Position numbers and translations under genes: made by a program. Shown one piece after another: positions 21,826 to 24,474 of a stretch of 24,474 nt of DNA. Origin of the DNA: a virus; the IMG/VR virus record IMGVR_UViG_3300008459_000376, positions 1-24,474 of that record. The stretch is one strand, 5' to 3'. Under the pieces are notes generated by a model, which was not told where the DNA came from, made no database searches, and saw only the letters and a program-made list of their open reading frames with translations. Position 1 is the first letter of the stretch; every line of letters starts with the position of its first letter.

Positions 21826-22245
21826 CTATCCTATATATGCTACTGAAAAATTATCGTTTACATCAAATGAAGCAGTTCCTACTGTCACTATTGCTTTGAG
21901 TGTATCTCCTACTGCTAGTTTAGAAATAGTAGAAGCCCCAATATGGTTTACATTTGTATTTGCTGCCCATTCTACCATTACTTGTGCGGTTCCGTTTGGA
22001 GATGGTGATGTTGTTGTATTATTTTTATAAACAATTACTTGAACCGATTGTGCACTATTATTTGAATTTGTTCTACAAACTAAATTTACCTGATACAATC
22101 CTGCAATTGGTGCGGTAAATGTACCAGTTGTATTATCCCAACCTCCTTGATTATAATCAACAATGGTCATACTACCTGATAATGTAGTTATTGCGGTGGT
22201 AGCTCCACCCAATCCATATACTCTAAAAGCAGGTCTATTCGGCAT
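21826..22245 (-). other. C1q-like jelly-roll domain of the tail fibre
   Basis: Sub-feature of the large fibre. Begins after PNRPAFRVYG and includes the conserved 'G.Y.F.A...G.Y' type step (GTFTAPIAGLYQVNL) and terminal FSVAYIG strand. Trimeric C1q heads bind varied ligands. Confidence 0.7.
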
Positions 22246-24474
22246 TGTGATTGAACCACTACTAATACTGATTGAACCTGACATTGCTAAACTACCACTA
22301 AGTCTTAATGAACCAGTAATTTCTGTTAATCCATTATTTTGAACATATAAGTTACTACCACTTGTTAAATAAAGTGATGATGTATTTGCAAGTATTTGAG
22401 ACGCAAGAAATGAACCAGTTGTTATTATTAACGAACCTGTAATTGTTTGGGTTCCGTTAAATGAGTTTGAACCAGTTGTTGCTAATGAACTACTCCAAAT
22501 ATTTAAAGAAGATGTAAATGTGTTTAGTGAAGTATTTGCATTAGATGCTGTAAATGTATTTAATTGTAATATTGATGAAGTTACCGAACCAGTTACTAAA
22601 TATCTACCATCAAATGAACTTGTCAATTGTGATGAACCACTAATTACTCCAGATGGTAATGAACCACCACTACCACTTGCAGCATATCTTGTATCGAATG
22701 ATGCAGTTAATTGTGATGAACCTGAAATTGTACCAGACGGAACTGCACTGATACTACCGCTTAAAGTATATCGAGTGTCATAAGAAGAAGTTAATTGAGA
22801 ACTACCACTAATAATTCCTCTACCTTTCGCTTCATATCCTGCTGCAACTTCTACATCGGTTGCGTATGTATTATTTAAAGATGATAAAACACCATTAATT
22901 GCTGATATATCATTTGTTACACCATCTTTCCACGAATCATTTGAAGTTGTGTAAGCATTTAAAGATGCTGATGCTAATTGTAAATTTAGTAATCTACTAT
23001 CAACTGATGAACTAAATGCAACTACGTTACCAATTCCAAAAACAGAACCAGTTAATGAACCAGTGATTGCTCCACTTGAATCTATTGAAATACTACTACC
23101 ACTTGTTAAGGATAATACTGAACCCGTTGGTACATTTATTCCACCACTAACAACTGCAATTGCACTTACTATTAAAGAACCAGTTATAGTTTGAGAACCA
23201 CTAAATGAGTTTGAACCAGTTGTTGCAAATGAGGATGTAAGTTGAGAACTTCCACTTATTAAACCTGCTGGTAATGGTTGGACACTGCCACTTAATGTAT
23301 AACGAGTATCATATGAACTTGTCAATTGTGATGAACCACTAATAATACCAGATGGCAATGGTTGAACACTACCACTTAAAGTATATCTTGTATCAAATGA
23401 AGATGTGAGTTGTGATGAACCACTTATTACACCATTTGTTGCCTCGATTTCACCTTGTAAATAAGCTGATTTTAATCTGTTTGTTGATGGATTGTATAAT
23501 ACACCAGGTACGCCATCGGTATAAGTTTGCATATATCCGTTTGAGCCAGATGCTGCAAATATTAAAGAATAATCTTGGTTTAAGTTTGAGTTCTGTGTTA
23601 ATACTAATGATGCTTGAGATGCAAGACCCGTTACATTTCCTCTAAACGAACCAGTAAATGAACCTGATAAATTTGGTATCGTAGTTCCACTTAATTGTGA
23701 ACTACCACTAATAATTCCACTACCCTTTGTTTCGTAAGAAGATGTTGCGTTTTCTAATGAACTTATTCTAGAATTAGATGATGTATAGAAACTTGCGAAT
23801 GCATTATCATTTGTAGTGTCTACTGAATTGATTAAGGTTACGATTTCTGCAAATGAATCTTTATCAGCACTTGAAGCGGATAATATAGCATCAATTCTTC
23901 CTTTTTCGGTAGTAATTCGAGTGTCAACTGATGCACTATCAGTAAAATAAGATGCAGTAAATGAATTAAATGATGATGTTAATGTATATCTACCATCAAA
24001 TGAACTTGTCAATTGTGAAGAACCACTTATCAATCCAACTGGTAGTCCTATTAATGTTCCATTGGAATTAAACTCCCACAATTTGGAAGATTTTGAAAAG
24101 TTTATACCAATTCTATAACCCATTGTCAATGAACCATCACTTAATGTAATCTTATTGAATGGATGTTGATAATTTACAGCAGTTACGGTATAAGTTCCTC
24201 CACCCACGATTGTAGCAGTCCAACCAACTGCCACATTTTGTGCAGCTGGGTAATCAACTATGTATGCCCAAAATTCATTATTTGATGATGGATTTTCATT
24301 GATTGCATACGCGGTTCCTCCAGGAATTAGTATGGATACTGACCCAGTAATAATTTGGTTTCCTATAAAAACATTCGAACCAGTTGTTGCATAACTTCCT
24401 GTTTTTGAAGTTAGTGGTGTTAAATCAGTAGATTGTGAAACTAATCCAGATGGTTTTCCACTAATATTATCCCA
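21826..24474 (-). CDS. Large repeat-rich tail fibre with C1q-like C-terminal domain (5' end outside window)
   Basis: The frame is open to the right edge, so the true start is beyond the window; an in-frame GTG at 24234 is not needed as start because the upstream codons (e.g. TGSNVFIGNQIITGS) continue the same repeat style. The shaft has eight copies of ISGSSQL(T)-type units, many as ISGSSQLTSSFDTRYTLSGS, and three copies of ATTGSNxFxGxQxITGS. Ser/Gly/Thr richness suggests a trimeric beta shaft. The last ~135 residues (after MPNRPAFRVYGLGG) are a C1q/TNF-like jelly roll: FTAPIAGLYQVNL, VQVIVYKNN, ASTISKLAVGDTLKAIV, NDNFSVAYIG. Probably the main receptor-binding fibre, upstream of two further adhesin genes. 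Confidence 0.88.
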   Translation of the reverse strand, partial: WDNISGKPSGLVSQSTDLTPLTSKTGSYATTGSNVFIGNQIITGSVSILIPGGTAYAINENPSSNNEFWAYIVDYPAAQNVAVGWTATIVGGGTYTVTAVNYQHPFNKITLSDGSLTMGYRIGINFSKSSKLWEFNSNGTLIGLPVGLISGSSQLTSSFDGRYTLTSSFNSFTASYFTDSASVDTRITTEKGRIDAILSASSADKDSFAEIVTLINSVDTTNDNAFASFYTSSNSRISSLENATSSYETKGSGIISGSSQLSGTTIPNLSGSFTGSFRGNVTGLASQASLVLTQNSNLNQDYSLIFAASGSNGYMQTYTDGVPGVLYNPSTNRLKSAYLQGEIEATNGVISGSSQLTSSFDTRYTLSGSVQPLPSGIISGSSQLTSSYDTRYTLSGSVQPLPAGLISGSSQLTSSFATTGSNSFSGSQTITGSLIVSAIAVVSGGINVPTGSVLSLTSGSSISIDSSGAITGSLTGSVFGIGNVVAFSSSVDSRLLNLQLASASLNAYTTSNDSWKDGVTNDISAINGVLSSLNNTYATDVEVAAGYEAKGRGIISGSSQLTSSYDTRYTLSGSISAVPSGTISGSSQLTASFDTRYAASGSGGSLPSGVISGSSQLTSSFDGRYLVTGSVTSSILQLNTFTASNANTSLNTFTSSLNIWSSSLATTGSNSFNGTQTITGSLIITTGSFLASQILANTSSLYLTSGSNLYVQNNGLTEITGSLRLSGSLAMSGSISISSGSITMPNRPAFRVYGLGGATTAITTLSGSMTIVDYNQGGWDNTTGTFTAPIAGLYQVNLVCRTNSNNSAQSVQVIVYKNNTTTSPSPNGTAQVMVEWAANTNVNHIGASTISKLAVGDTLKAIVTVGTASFDVNDNFSVAYIG
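22590..24045. repeat. Dispersed ~84-bp coding repeats of the tail fibre shaft
   Basis: About eight copies of a unit that encodes SGxISGSSQLTSSFDTRYTL plus an 8-residue linker. Two copies are strictly tandem with an 84-bp period (about 23284-23346 and 23368-23430); others start near 22600, 22670, 22755, 23236, 23680 and 23985. A second unit (ATTGSNSFSGSQTITGSL) occurs near 22440, 23170 and 24340. Near-identity at DNA level makes the region prone to recombination and to assembly collapse. Confidence 0.85.

Noticed and set aside
24232-24234. GTG as start of an 802-aa fibre protein
   Set aside because: The frame stays open to the window edge and the upstream codons show the same fibre repeat, so the gene begins outside the window.

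Overview
This window looks like part of a large tailed bacteriophage (Caudoviricetes) with a T4-like replication toolkit that probably infects a member of the Bacteroidota. The phage reading rests on the gene set: family B DNA polymerase, UvsX/RecA-like recombinase, gp32-like ssDNA-binding protein, FEN-type 5' nuclease, DnaB-type helicase, a phage-style ribonucleotide reductase block and tail-fibre genes. The host inference rests on a recurring upstream motif that matches the Bacteroidota -33/-7 promoter (TTTG-N~20-TAnnTTTG), on low G+C, and on A-rich leaders that mostly lack a Shine-Dalgarno sequence. All credible genes lie on the minus strand, so transcription runs from the right end to the left end. 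No tRNA, CRISPR array, IS element or host gene was recognised.

Layout in the direction of transcription. (1) 24474-19018: tail-fibre/adhesin block: a repeat-rich fibre with a C1q-like C-terminus (5' end outside the window), a LamG-like protein, a fibrinogen-like protein, an 85-aa protein and a second fibre protein. (2) 18960-16864: a 698-aa protein with a low-complexity linker and a possible nuclease-like core. (3) 16808-14511: small conserved-looking phage proteins without known function, ending with a DUF1599/Nmad1-like protein (14507-14076). (4) 13917-8960: replication/recombination block: ssDNA-binding protein, recombinase, FEN nuclease and helicase, separated by small unknown genes. (5) 8957-6845: a DNA methyltransferase directly followed by a Mom-like GNAT protein. 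(6) 6730-3154: a histone-H1-like 56-aa protein, nrdB, an acidic 87-aa protein, nrdA and thioredoxin. (7) 3170-1: a small HTH protein, a TET-associated-type glycosyltransferase (TAGT), an 84-aa protein and the N-terminal part of the DNA polymerase.

How the genes fit together: the RNR plus thioredoxin supply dNTPs, the polymerase/helicase/SSB/recombinase/FEN set replicates and recombines the genome, and at least three proteins (methyltransferase, Mom-like, TAGT), possibly with the Nmad1-like protein, suggest that the phage DNA carries one or more hypermodified bases. The tail block carries three different adhesion folds more familiar from animal extracellular proteins.

Two items deserve most attention. 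First, the DNA polymerase is broken at the left edge: its N-terminal 379 codons lie on the minus strand up to base ~105, while a C-terminal piece of a family B polymerase lies on the plus strand at 1-111; the two meet head-on at a 7-bp inverted microhomology. This is either an inversion or, more likely, a fold-back assembly/amplification chimera. Second, the combination of TAGT, Mom-like GNAT and methyltransferase genes suggests a possibly undescribed mixed DNA-modification system.
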